From Bacteroidota bacterium (GTDB lineage Bacteria > Bacteroidota > Bacteroidia > NS11-12g > UBA9320): 64,000 nucleotides of DNA. Shown here one piece after another: positions 17,456-25,321 of the stretch. The notes under the pieces were generated by a model. That model was not told the DNA's origin and ran no database searches. It saw nothing but the letters and a program-made list of their open reading frames with translations. Position numbers and translations under genes: made by a program. Location of the stretch: the NCBI GenBank assembly GCA_016124755.1, contig WGNA01000015.1:41435-105434 (forward strand). The letters are read 5' to 3'. Numbering within the stretch: position 1 is the stretch's first letter; each line of letters starts with the position of its first letter.

Positions 17456-18691
17456 CTAATTCAAAATCTCCAACGGTCGGGATGCTTCCGAGTCTCTGAT
17501 CAATATCGCGACATCAAAATAATGGGCAGTTGCCATTTTGTTTTCGGGCTTCCACAGTGACGGTCGAAGCAGTCTTTTAATTTTTATCAGATGGCCGTTG
17601 TGATTCATAATAAACGGTGATCCGGTTTGGGTGAGATGAAATAAGGTGAGATCCGAAAGTGTGTTTCGTTTCAGATATTTTATGCCCTTAAAGTGTTCTA
17701 AAAAATGATCCGAAATGCCGAATCTGCCTTTGGTCGTGTATTTCAAAAACTTCCCGTTCTCATCTTTTCTTACATCCCACAAAACCCGGCTGTTTGCCAA
17801 AAATCCCTGAATGGTTAAAATCTGATTCGTTTTGTACAATTCGTTTTGAGCGATTCTGTGAAACAAAGGAGAACCGCCGTTTATCCGGTTTTTCAAAATG
17901 TGAAATACTCCCATCCGGAAGAATTGTATTTTGTTTTTATGTTCTAAAGTCGGGGAAATTTCACGGTAGTTATTCAGCATTTCTGCCTCCCGACTTGAAT
18001 AGCTGAAAGTGGATTTAATGTTCCTCAGTATGTGATAAAATGCTCCGGTATCGGAAACCAGTTCGTTGTACACTGTTTTATTATTTTCGACGTAGGCAAC
18101 AAAGCGCTTCAACATTTTCTGGAGCGAAGAATTCCCGAAGGCCGACCAGTTTTCAGATGTATTTGTAAGCTGGTTAAGCGAATCGAGATAATGGTTTGTT
18201 TGATCAGGATGTAACAATCGCACGAGATGTAGAACGCTGAATTTGTAGGAAGCGGGTTTATCGATTCCGATCACCTGAATGTGGTTTTTCCGAAACAGTA
18301 CCCTCAACGTTTTCCATTTTTCATACACTTCAATCGTGCGTTCCTGCGGAATTCGTTCGCCGTATTCATAGATCAACGACTTCAGTAAATTCGTGTCACC
18401 GGATGAGATATACTCATTGAAAAAATACGCGGTTGAAAAATCGGTTTCCGGGAAGTAGTATTTGAGTCGGTTGTGTTTGATGAGATCTTTTAAAAGTTTG
18501 ATTTCGGTGATTTCTGTTTTTGCACTTCCGTGTACAGCCCCAAATCCTACAATCCGAATTTCCTCCGCCGGATTAAAATCTGTGGAGTGTAAATCACTTT
18601 TGTTGTTTTTGAGATAAAGCTTTTCCGGATTCACCCCTTTTGTTAAGGAAAAGGTTGCCATCAGCATTATAAGAAAAACCGTTTTTTTCAC
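17456..18691 (-). CDS. Erythromycin-esterase-like secreted protein
   Basis: Recognised by VGFGAVHGSAKTEITEIKLL, followed by FPETDFSTAYFFNEYI: the Gly-x-x-His-Gly and acidic motifs of the erythromycin esterase / EreA-like superfamily. Other members are putative hydrolases with few known substrates. GTG at 18691 is chosen: it gives the signal peptide MKKTVFLIMLMATFSLTKG and lies 2 bp past the stop of the upstream gene. An ATG-initiated frame reaching 18874 would overlap that gene and add non-signal sequence. Antibiotic resistance should not be assumed. Confidence 0.7.
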   Translation of the reverse strand: MKKTVFLIMLMATFSLTKGVNPEKLYLKNNKSDLHSTDFNPAEEIRIVGFGAVHGSAKTEITEIKLLKDLIKHNRLKYYFPETDFSTAYFFNEYISSGDTNLLKSLIYEYGERIPQERTIEVYEKWKTLRVLFRKNHIQVIGIDKPASYKFSVLHLVRLLHPDQTNHYLDSLNQLTNTSENWSAFGNSSLQKMLKRFVAYVENNKTVYNELVSDTGAFYHILRNIKSTFSYSSREAEMLNNYREISPTLEHKNKIQFFRMGVFHILKNRINGGSPLFHRIAQNELYKTNQILTIQGFLANSRVLWDVRKDENGKFLKYTTKGRFGISDHFLEHFKGIKYLKRNTLSDLTLFHLTQTGSPFIMNHNGHLIKIKRLLRPSLWKPENKMATAHYFDVAILIRDSEASRPLEILN

Positions 18692-18693
18692 AA

Positions 18694-19338
18694 TTACTCT
18701 GAAGGAATATGAATTAATCGGTTGAATAAAAAATGAATCAACATCCACCCAAAAGTACAGAAGAACATGACTCGCTGGTAAATTCCACTGTAATTGGGTA
18801 CGTCGATAATGAAATGTTTTCCGGCATTGGCCATTAATACGGAAGCAATAATGGAAATGAGAAAAGCCAGACATGCGAGAATTTTAAAGAGAATTTGCTT
18901 TGTTTTAAGCACGGAAATCAATGCAAATGAGGTGAAGAATATTCCGGTTGTAGTAGCAAAAATGCTGTGGAGATCATCCATCCATTTCAGATATTCCACA
19001 TCGGGGTCAACCGGTTTGTGATGAAAGATGGCAACTCCAATCAGTGATAATCCGAAACCCGCTAATAAACCAAAACTGAGTTTGTCTTTTTGTTTCAGAA
19101 GATACGATCCGGATAAAACCGCAGAGATTCCCAGTGCGGCAAAAACCAGATTCATGATCCATGCATTTTTGGTGTGTTGAGCGCCGAGTTCGCTGGTGGT
19201 GTTGCAAACAATACAATATCCGGGTGAAGTGTGCCTTGGTAGAATATACATTACAATCCAAAGAGCAATACAGGAAATTAAAAAGAGAAACCAGAAAAGT
19301 GTGTATTTGGATTTCATTACCGTTTGCTGTCTGTTCAA
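18694..19338 (-). CDS. DUF998-like multi-spanning membrane protein
   Basis: 214 aa with six predicted helices. Two cysteines in GYCIVCNTT lie in the first outer loop, and the pattern FGLSLIGVAIFHHKP plus FFTSFALISVL fits the DUF998 / frag1-like group. ATG at 19338 or 19317 (MKSKYTLFWF) could be the start; the second is better supported by hydropathy. A possible -7 box, TATTTTTG, lies at 19336-19343. It is directly upstream of the esterase-like gene and likely cotranscribed. Confidence 0.65.
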   Translation of the reverse strand: MNRQQTVMKSKYTLFWFLFLISCIALWIVMYILPRHTSPGYCIVCNTTSELGAQHTKNAWIMNLVFAALGISAVLSGSYLLKQKDKLSFGLLAGFGLSLIGVAIFHHKPVDPDVEYLKWMDDLHSIFATTTGIFFTSFALISVLKTKQILFKILACLAFLISIIASVLMANAGKHFIIDVPNYSGIYQRVMFFCTFGWMLIHFLFNRLIHIPSE

Positions 19339-19399
19339 AAATAATTTTAATCCGACAGTAAATCGAAATCAATCCGGTTTAAGAATTTCGTTGATATAT

Positions 19400-19705
19400 T
19401 CAGCCGGGAAATTTATCTCCGATGATTCCCAGTATTGAAATCAGGTAATACATAATTATTAAAGTGATTATTCCCGACACGAACCATGACCAAAAGGTTA
19501 TTGTCCGTTCTCGTTTTACATCCTTTTTTATTTGTTCCCAGATTCGTCGTTTTTCTTCTGTTGTTCTTTTTTTGTCTTTGAGCGATGGTTTGTTGAGATC
19601 CTTTAAATATCTCTTCCGAATTTCATAAACCTGCCCCCGGCGATAGTTGCGTATGCGGGTATTTTCTTTCAGAACAGTGTTTATGGATGAAACGAAAAAG
19701 CTCAT
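19400..19705 (-). CDS. Small membrane protein, unknown (101 aa)
   Basis: Not recognised. A very basic, helical N-terminal two thirds (many Lys/Arg, e.g. KDKKRTTEEKRRIWEQIKKD) is followed by one transmembrane helix at about 72-94. The composition suggests a membrane-anchored cytoplasmic coiled coil. It lies alone between the DUF998-like gene and the CPBP protease on the same strand. It could be spurious, but length and composition favour a real gene. Confidence 0.5.
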   Translation of the reverse strand: MSFFVSSINTVLKENTRIRNYRRGQVYEIRKRYLKDLNKPSLKDKKRTTEEKRRIWEQIKKDVKRERTITFWSWFVSGIITLIIMYYLISILGIIGDKFPG

Positions 19706-19772
19706 TATACTTCAAATACGAAGTGAACTGTATTAGGTTACGAAACAACAGAAATTAAAATATGATAACCCC

Positions 19773-20525
19773 CTAGACTTTCTTCTTCCACACCAATGCC
19801 ACTGCAATAAAGACAAAACCCACACTTAACACCGCAGCAATAAATTCTTTGTCCATGTCGGAGCAGAGATTATTTAAAAAATGAAATGCCATACACCAAA
19901 GAACGGAACCTCTGCTATTATTAAAAATGGCAGTAAGAATAAGGGCTCCGACAGATAAACCGAAAAAGAAACCGATGGAAATTCCAAGTGAAAAATCAAA
20001 CCTATAAAAGAAAAAGGGGAAATGCCAGATAGCCCAGATCGGAATAAGAATAAAGGTTGATTTTAATGCAGTAAACCTTGATTGCAAATGTGGAAGTAAA
20101 TATCCCCGCCATCCGATTTCCTCAAATACTGCGTATGTAATTAACGGAAGAAACCAGATAAAAAAAGTCCGATTGTCTGTTGTGATTCCCGAAATATATT
20201 TATTGAAATCCGGCCACTCACCTTTTGAAATTGCAGAGATAAATACACCCAAAGCAAAAAGAATTAACGGACTCAACACCACCCAGATAAACAGATTCGG
20301 AATTTTAGTCAGCCGGATTCTCTCGCCTGAAATCGGATCACGAGATATTCGGGAGACCACAACAGCACCGATAGCAGGACCCAATGCTCCAAAAGCATGA
20401 AGGAAGTTAATAGCCATCGAATTGTCTCCATATAATTTTAGTGCAGTGAAAATGAAAATCCACGTAAATCCGTAAGAAATAATGATGTACAAAACAACGC
20501 TTCGCCAAAATGACTTCATGTCCAT
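19773..20525 (-). CDS. CPBP-family intramembrane protease (CAAX protease-like)
   Basis: A multi-helix membrane metalloprotease of the Abi/CPBP family. The motifs are complete: FEEIGWRGYLLP (EExxxR), WHFPFFFYRF (first His-containing helix) and FHFLNNL (last His/Asn motif). Roles include processing of prenylated peptides or bacteriocin self-immunity; which applies here is unknown. 250 aa is typical. It follows pstB downstream by 33 bp and might be read through from it. Confidence 0.85.
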   Translation of the reverse strand: MDMKSFWRSVVLYIIISYGFTWIFIFTALKLYGDNSMAINFLHAFGALGPAIGAVVVSRISRDPISGERIRLTKIPNLFIWVVLSPLILFALGVFISAISKGEWPDFNKYISGITTDNRTFFIWFLPLITYAVFEEIGWRGYLLPHLQSRFTALKSTFILIPIWAIWHFPFFFYRFDFSLGISIGFFFGLSVGALILTAIFNNSRGSVLWCMAFHFLNNLCSDMDKEFIAAVLSVGFVFIAVALVWKKKV

Positions 20526-20558
20526 TGAAATTTAATACGAAGCTATTTTCTGAAAATG

Positions 20559-21317
20559 TCAACCGAAATGACCGCTGATATAATTGCGGGTGAGTTCTTT
20601 CTTTGCATTATTAAAAATTACATCGGTGGTGTCGTATTCGATGAGTTCACCCAGATACATAAAAGCAACTTTATCTGAAATTCGTTGTGCCTGTTGCATG
20701 TTGTGCGTTACAATTACAATGGTGTAATCGCTTCGCAGTTTCAAAATCAAATCTTCTATTTTGTGCGTGCTGATCGGGTCGAGTGCGGAACAGGGTTCGT
20801 CCATCAGAATTACCTCCGGCCTTAAAATAACCGTTCTGGCAATGCACAATCGCTGTTGTTGTCCGCCCGAAAGTTTGGTCGCGGGTTTCTTTAAATCATC
20901 TTTAACCTCATCCCACAGATAACTTTCTTTCAGTGCATTTTCCACCAAATCCTCCATTTCTGATTTCGGGTATTTGTGAATTTTTAATGCGTAGGCCAGA
21001 TTATCGAAAATGCTTTTGGGAAGCGGATTCGGTTTTTGAAACACCATTCCGATTCGCTTTCTCAATTGAGTTAAAGGCTGTGAAGGATGATAAATATCCT
21101 GATCGTCGATGGTTAACTTCCCCTGAATTTTAGCTTCCGGTGTTAAGTCGTGCATCCGGTTGAACGAACGGAGCAAGGTCGATTTGCCACACCCGGAAGG
21201 ACCGATCAAAGAAGTAACTTCCTTCTCCGGAAAATCAATATTGATGTTTTTCAAAATCTGCTTTTCGCCGAAAAACAAATTCATATCATGTGCGGCAAGT
21301 TTTGCGTGGTTTTCCAT
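20559..21317 (-). CDS. pstB: Phosphate ABC transporter ATP-binding protein
   Basis: Powers high-affinity phosphate import. It carries Walker A GPSGCGKST (about residues 38-46), the signature LSGGQQQRL, Walker B VILMDEPCSALDP and switch His in VTHNMQQ, and the PstB-specific FQKPNPLP segment. 252 aa is standard. It ends the pstSCAB run, 2 bp after pstA. No phoU follows, although phoU commonly does in other bacteria. Confidence 0.97.
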   Translation of the reverse strand: MENHAKLAAHDMNLFFGEKQILKNINIDFPEKEVTSLIGPSGCGKSTLLRSFNRMHDLTPEAKIQGKLTIDDQDIYHPSQPLTQLRKRIGMVFQKPNPLPKSIFDNLAYALKIHKYPKSEMEDLVENALKESYLWDEVKDDLKKPATKLSGGQQQRLCIARTVILRPEVILMDEPCSALDPISTHKIEDLILKLRSDYTIVIVTHNMQQAQRISDKVAFMYLGELIEYDTTDVIFNNAKKELTRNYISGHFG

Positions 21318-21319
21318 AT

Positions 21320-22162
21320 TCAGGCTTTTTCGCGGTTTTTATATCGCACGTAAAAGGCGACCAGATTCAGAATAAAGACGAGTGATATCAAAACGACGGC
21401 AGTGCCATACGCAAGTGGACGAACCTGCTCAATCGACGTGTGTTGTGTGGAAAGCATATACAGGTGATACGGCAGTGCCATAAACTCCTGATTCACCGAC
21501 ATCGTTAGTCCGTTTATATAAAATGCCGCACCGGTGAACAAGATGGGTGCGGTTTCCCCGGCGGCTCTGGAAAGCGTTAGAATAACACCCGTTAAAATAC
21601 CGGGAAGTGCTTTGGGAACAACAACATCCCGAATAGTTTCAAATTGAGTACATCCGAGCGCAAGTGTAGCTTCCCGCATCGAATTCGGAATTGTTTTTAA
21701 TGCCTCTTCTGTGGTTGTAATGATGTATGGAAGCGATAACAAACCGAGTGTTAATCCGGCAGATAATACGGAGGTACCTAGATTTAATGTCTGAACAAAA
21801 AGGGCTAATCCGAACAAACCATAAATGATGGAAGGAATGCCGGCAAGGTTGCGGATGGAAGCACGGATCAAACCTGTAACCCAATTCGAGGGTGCGTATT
21901 CGTTGAGGTAAACAGCACAGGCAATGCCGAACGGAACAGCGAAAACGGTTGTGATCAGTGTTAAGAGAACGGTTCCGATTACCGCCGGAATAATGCCACC
22001 CTCGGTCATTCCGTTTCTCGGGAAATCCACCACAAAATGCCAGGTAACAGACGACCAACCCTGAGAAAAAATATCGATCAGAATAATGCCGAGAAACAGG
22101 CAAACGACAACCGCGCTTCCTACCGTTGCGGTCCAGTTGAGAATATGCCGGATCTTTTTCAT
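21320..22162 (-). CDS. pstA: Phosphate ABC transporter permease
   Basis: The second channel subunit of the Pst importer: six helices and the cytoplasmic EAA-loop segment REATLALGCTQFETIRDVVVPKALPGI, which docks to PstB. 280 aa is typical. Its ATG overlaps the pstC stop by 4 bp, so translation is coupled. Confidence 0.95.
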   Translation of the reverse strand: MKKIRHILNWTATVGSAVVVCLFLGIILIDIFSQGWSSVTWHFVVDFPRNGMTEGGIIPAVIGTVLLTLITTVFAVPFGIACAVYLNEYAPSNWVTGLIRASIRNLAGIPSIIYGLFGLALFVQTLNLGTSVLSAGLTLGLLSLPYIITTTEEALKTIPNSMREATLALGCTQFETIRDVVVPKALPGILTGVILTLSRAAGETAPILFTGAAFYINGLTMSVNQEFMALPYHLYMLSTQHTSIEQVRPLAYGTAVVLISLVFILNLVAFYVRYKNREKA

Positions 22163-23055
22163 GCGTGAAATCGTCTTCTTCGGTTGGCGAAATATTCTCC
22201 GATCAGATTGATCACGAGGGTGATGATGAACAACACAGCGGCAATGGCAAACAGAGCAAAATAATGTGTGGTTTTGTAGGGAACTTCACCCATTTCAATA
22301 GCGATAGTTGCGGTGATGGTTCGCACCGAATCCAGAAATCCGCAGGGAATTGCCGAGGCGTTACCCGTTGCCATCAACACCGTCATGGTTTCTCCTAAAG
22401 CGCGACCAAGTCCGAGCATTACGGCTGCAATAATTCCCGGTGCGGCTGCCGGAACAATTACTTTAAAAAGCGTTTTCCACGTGTCGGCGCCTAATGCTAA
22501 TGAAGCTTCTTTATAGGTTTTAGGAACGGCATTAATTGCATCTTCACAAATTGTGATAATGGTGGGGAGCGCCATCACTGCTAACAAAACAGAGCCATTC
22601 AGTGCGTTGAGCCCATTCTGAATTCCGAACAATTTTGCGATTCCGGGGCCAACGAGTACGATTCCGAGAAAGCCAATTGCCACCGAAGGAATCGCGGCGA
22701 GCATTTCAATGGCAGGTTTTAGAATATTGCGAACTCTGGTTGGAGCCAATTCGGCGAGATAAACGGCACACAAAATTCCGAGCGGTACAGCGATTATCAT
22801 CGAACCCAGGGCAACCAATCCCGTGCTGATTACCAATGGAACGATACTGTATTTTCCCTCACTGCTTTCGGGTTCCCATTGGTTTCCGGTAAAAAAATCA
22901 ACCGGACTAATTTCTGCAAAAAAGGAGACGCTGTTGTAAACGAGCATGAAGAAAATTCCTCCCAACAAAGCGATGGTAACATAACCGGTTACCTCGAAGA
23001 GATACTTGAAAAAAGTGTCGATCCGTTCACGACGTCTGATGTTACTATCTCTCAT
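22159..23055 (-). CDS. pstC: Phosphate ABC transporter permease
   Basis: The first channel subunit of the Pst importer: an Arg-rich N-terminus (RRRERIDTFF) before the first helix, six helices and the EAA loop KEASLALGADTWKTLFKVIVPAAAPGI. The SGLVALGSM and LAAIPSVAIGF segments are typical of PstC. 298 aa. It overlaps pstS by 11 bp. Confidence 0.95.
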   Translation of the reverse strand: MRDSNIRRRERIDTFFKYLFEVTGYVTIALLGGIFFMLVYNSVSFFAEISPVDFFTGNQWEPESSEGKYSIVPLVISTGLVALGSMIIAVPLGILCAVYLAELAPTRVRNILKPAIEMLAAIPSVAIGFLGIVLVGPGIAKLFGIQNGLNALNGSVLLAVMALPTIITICEDAINAVPKTYKEASLALGADTWKTLFKVIVPAAAPGIIAAVMLGLGRALGETMTVLMATGNASAIPCGFLDSVRTITATIAIEMGEVPYKTTHYFALFAIAAVLFIITLVINLIGEYFANRRRRFHA

Positions 23056-23890
23056 AATGAGCAGGATAATAGCCTGATGATTTGATAAGACCTACGCCTT
23101 TATCCGTTTTTTCGAATTCTAAAAAGGAAGAAATTCGTTCGCGATCCTTTTTTCGGAAATACTGAAAAAGCGGTCGTTGGAAATAATATTCTCCGCGAGC
23201 AATTCTTTCCTGATCAAAAGGAGAAATAGCAATTCCGTTTGAACCGGCTTTTATCCATAAAACTTTAATACCTTCCATCGAACCGTTCTGCACATATCCG
23301 GCTCCCACGTATCCGATTCCGGATGGATCTACTTTTATGGCTTCTAAAATTTGTGCGTTGCCATTCATCTGTTTGGCGTGCGGACTAAATTCAATTCCTA
23401 ATTTGTGTTTGATAAAAGCGTGTGTTCCCGAATTGCTTTGTCTTCCGTAAATATTTACCGGTTGGTCGAGGTTCGAGATGGAAGACCAGGATATGAGTTC
23501 GCCACTTAGAATCTGAGCGAGTAAATCGGTTGTAAGTGTATCGATTAAAAGGGATTCGGAAACCACAAAGGCAATCGCATCCTGGGCAAATACAAAGGAG
23601 TCGATGTCCATATCGTTGTCGCGAAACATCTCCCGTTCTTTAGAATTGAGAGACCGCGAAGAGTTGGCAATATCCGCCGTTCCGTTCAATAGTGACGCGA
23701 TACCAAGACCCGAACCGCCTCCACTGATCGAAACGAAAATTCCTTTATGAGTCGGGTGAAAAGCCTCCGCTAATTGAACCGCCAGATTTACCTCTGTATC
23801 GGAGCCTTTAATTTTAATGGAATGCTTGTTCCCGGAACATCCGGAAATCAGTGCTACAAGAACAAGAAGAAAAGTTGATGGGAATTTCAT
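23045..23890 (-). CDS. pstS: Phosphate-binding lipoprotein of the Pst transporter
   Basis: The extracytoplasmic receptor delivering phosphate to PstC/PstA. The lipobox LISGC (Cys18) shows it is membrane-tethered. Ligand-loop motifs are KGSDTEVNLAVQLAEAF, SGGGSGLGIASLLNGTADIANSSR and GRQSNSGTHAFI, all typical of the PstS-like periplasmic protein class. At 281 aa it is the shorter Bacteroidota form. It is first in the operon. No Pho-box was recognised in the 77-bp upstream gap. Confidence 0.93.
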   Translation of the reverse strand: MKFPSTFLLVLVALISGCSGNKHSIKIKGSDTEVNLAVQLAEAFHPTHKGIFVSISGGGSGLGIASLLNGTADIANSSRSLNSKEREMFRDNDMDIDSFVFAQDAIAFVVSESLLIDTLTTDLLAQILSGELISWSSISNLDQPVNIYGRQSNSGTHAFIKHKLGIEFSPHAKQMNGNAQILEAIKVDPSGIGYVGAGYVQNGSMEGIKVLWIKAGSNGIAISPFDQERIARGEYYFQRPLFQYFRKKDRERISSFLEFEKTDKGVGLIKSSGYYPAHYER

Positions 23891-23967
23891 TCCGAACTTT
23901 CCCGCGAAGTACGCCGGATCAGCAACGGAAGCCGTTAAGTTAAGATTGTGACTAAGTTAATTCGAGG

Positions 23968-24363
23968 TTATGAGGAAAGGATTGCCTTCAACTCTACCGG
24001 AATTGAAATCTTTTGTTCTGAGGTAAAATCATACATCACAATAACATCCTGAGCTTCAGCAGCGATTTCACCTTTGCTGTTTTTCAACAGGTGATCAATT
24101 ATAAAACTTGTGTTCCCGATGGATTTCACTTTCGCTTCAATAATTACTTCACCGGGATAAAAAAGTGCTTTTCGGAACTGGCAGGAAGTACTGGCCAGCA
24201 TCGGTCCGATATTATCTGTTTCTAAAAGATTTGAAAGTCCGGTTTGCTCCCAAAGATTTACCCTCGATGCCTGAATGTATTTGAAATACGAAACGTTGTT
24301 GATGTGTCCGTAAAGGTCCTGCTCACTCCAATCGATCCGGAGTCTGAGTTGCGATTCAAACAT
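23968..24363 (-). CDS. Hotdog-fold acyl-CoA thioesterase (4HBT/YbgC-like)
   Basis: 131 aa with the family motif RIDWSEQDLYGHINNVSYFKYIQASR: Asp/His-rich active site of YbgC/FcbC-type thioesterases, which hydrolyse acyl-CoA or acyl-ACP. The substrate is unknown. It lies just outside the left flank of the defence island, 20 bp beyond the 90-bp direct repeat, on the same strand as the gene whose 3' end that repeat copies. Before the insertion it would have been the next gene downstream. Confidence 0.88.
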   Translation of the reverse strand: MFESQLRLRIDWSEQDLYGHINNVSYFKYIQASRVNLWEQTGLSNLLETDNIGPMLASTSCQFRKALFYPGEVIIEAKVKSIGNTSFIIDHLLKNSKGEIAAEAQDVIVMYDFTSEQKISIPVELKAILSS

Positions 24364-24383
24364 AATTTTAATTTACAATCAGC

Positions 24384-24473
24384 TCGGTTTTTACGTCAGG
24401 CAATCACTTTAGCATAAAAAATCATAATGCTGATGGTGCCGAGAATGCATCCGATAAAAGCACTCCACATAGC
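24384..24473. repeat. Left direct repeat (att-like), copy of a gene's 3' end
   Basis: 90 bp matching 34564-34653 with two mismatches (24425 a/t and 24470 t/a). It carries the last 25 codons of the target gene, its TGA and 11-12 bp past it. One mismatch is silent (Ile) and the other is Met for Leu. Similarity stops sharply at 24473. Together with the right copy it brackets the island, as attL/attR do when an element inserts in the end of a gene. Confidence 0.9.
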
Positions 24474-24635
24474 ATAACCGATGGTGAATTCCTGGTTTCT
24501 ATCCGTAGTTTTATACGGTGAGTGTGGCGTTTTTTTGTGAAAGGTCGAAAGATTTTTAAAAAATCTTTCCCTGCTTTGGATTCGGCAATTTGATTTCAAA
24601 TTTTCCGAAGTTGTATTTTCTATTCCTAAAATCAT
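24396..24635 (-). CDS. Chimeric ORF: island-encoded start fused to target-gene 3' end (79 aa)
   Basis: Residues 1-54 come from island DNA and are hydrophilic and basic (RERFFKNLSTFHKKTPHSP). Residues 55-79 come from the repeat and equal the last helix of the membrane protein at 34576-34917, apart from Met for Leu. The ATG overlaps the preceding stop by 4 bp, like the other genes of the operon. It may be translated, or be an accident of the junction. Its hydrophobic tail could anchor it in the membrane. Confidence 0.4.
   Translation of the reverse strand: MILGIENTTSENLKSNCRIQSRERFFKNLSTFHKKTPHSPYKTTDRNQEFTIGYAMWSAFIGCILGTISIMIFYAKVIA
24547..24569. repeat. Perfect 11-bp A+T-rich inverted repeat
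   Basis: gaaagattttt, one base, aaaaatctttc. It lies inside the chimeric ORF near the left island edge, about 75 bp in from the direct repeat. It could be a recombinase or regulator site, or chance in A+T-rich DNA. Confidence 0.5.
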
Positions 24636-25321
24636 TTACCTTTTTTCTGTTTTTTCTTCTTTAATTCTTTGTCGTAACCGATTTGCCAGAAATACATATC
24701 CAATATTTTCATTTGTGGATAATGTCTTTGGGTATTTTTCTTAACAAGTTCTTGAGCTTGGTCAATTTCAGTCTTGTTGTTCTCAATAAACTTGAAAAGT
24801 TCTTTTAGTGATGCTTCATTAAAACCTGTATGCCCCATTTTCTTTTCTTTTAAGCCGTCTATAAAATACCTGTCATAAGCAGGAACACAGCCTAAAGTGC
24901 CAAGCATTATTTTACTTAAAAGTGTGTCTGTTGGTGAAATGGGTTTTGGCTTGTCTGCTCCTTTGGTGAAATAAATTTTACTGTAATGTTTCGCCAATTC
25001 ATCTTTTACTGATAGTATGACTTTGACATTTTCCATTACTATTTCAGTCGTTTCGTTGCATTTCAATGTTTGACTTGACTTTGAAAAAAGAATGTCAACC
25101 GCTCCTTTGTGAATGAGATGATTTTTTTGAAGCAAACCGCTTGAACCTCTATACATCCCCCAACTTGCTAAATAGAAAGCCAGTTCTAAAACCTGAATTT
25201 CTGATTGTCTTGAAACGCTATATGCCTGAAAGCAGTTATCCCAAGATTTGTATCTATGAAATTCGTCTGTGGTAATTCCAGTGAGATACTTGTCAATTAT
25301 ATCTAAGATTGAGCTGCTCAT
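24632..25321 (-). CDS. Unknown protein of the restriction-like operon (229 aa)
   Basis: No family recognised. Predicted all-helical and soluble, with a very basic end (KELKKKKQKKGK). Features include YKSWDNCFQAYS and ELAFYLASWGMYRGSSGLL near the start, and GTLGCVPAYDRYF in the middle; the last two segments look conserved in character. Its ATG overlaps the stop of the ATPase gene by 4 bp, so it is translationally coupled and probably part of the same complex. It is the best candidate for an undescribed component. Confidence 0.75.
   Translation of the reverse strand: MSSSILDIIDKYLTGITTDEFHRYKSWDNCFQAYSVSRQSEIQVLELAFYLASWGMYRGSSGLLQKNHLIHKGAVDILFSKSSQTLKCNETTEIVMENVKVILSVKDELAKHYSKIYFTKGADKPKPISPTDTLLSKIMLGTLGCVPAYDRYFIDGLKEKKMGHTGFNEASLKELFKFIENNKTEIDQAQELVKKNTQRHYPQMKILDMYFWQIGYDKELKKKKQKKGK

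Noticed and set aside
17456..18691. Calling this gene a macrolide-resistance esterase
   Set aside because: Only superfamily motifs are visible, and most members have no known antibiotic substrate.
24396..24635. Plain truncated pseudogene of the 113-aa membrane protein
   Set aside because: The 5' part is not a decayed version of that gene but different island DNA, so a junction chimera with a duplicated 3' end fits better.
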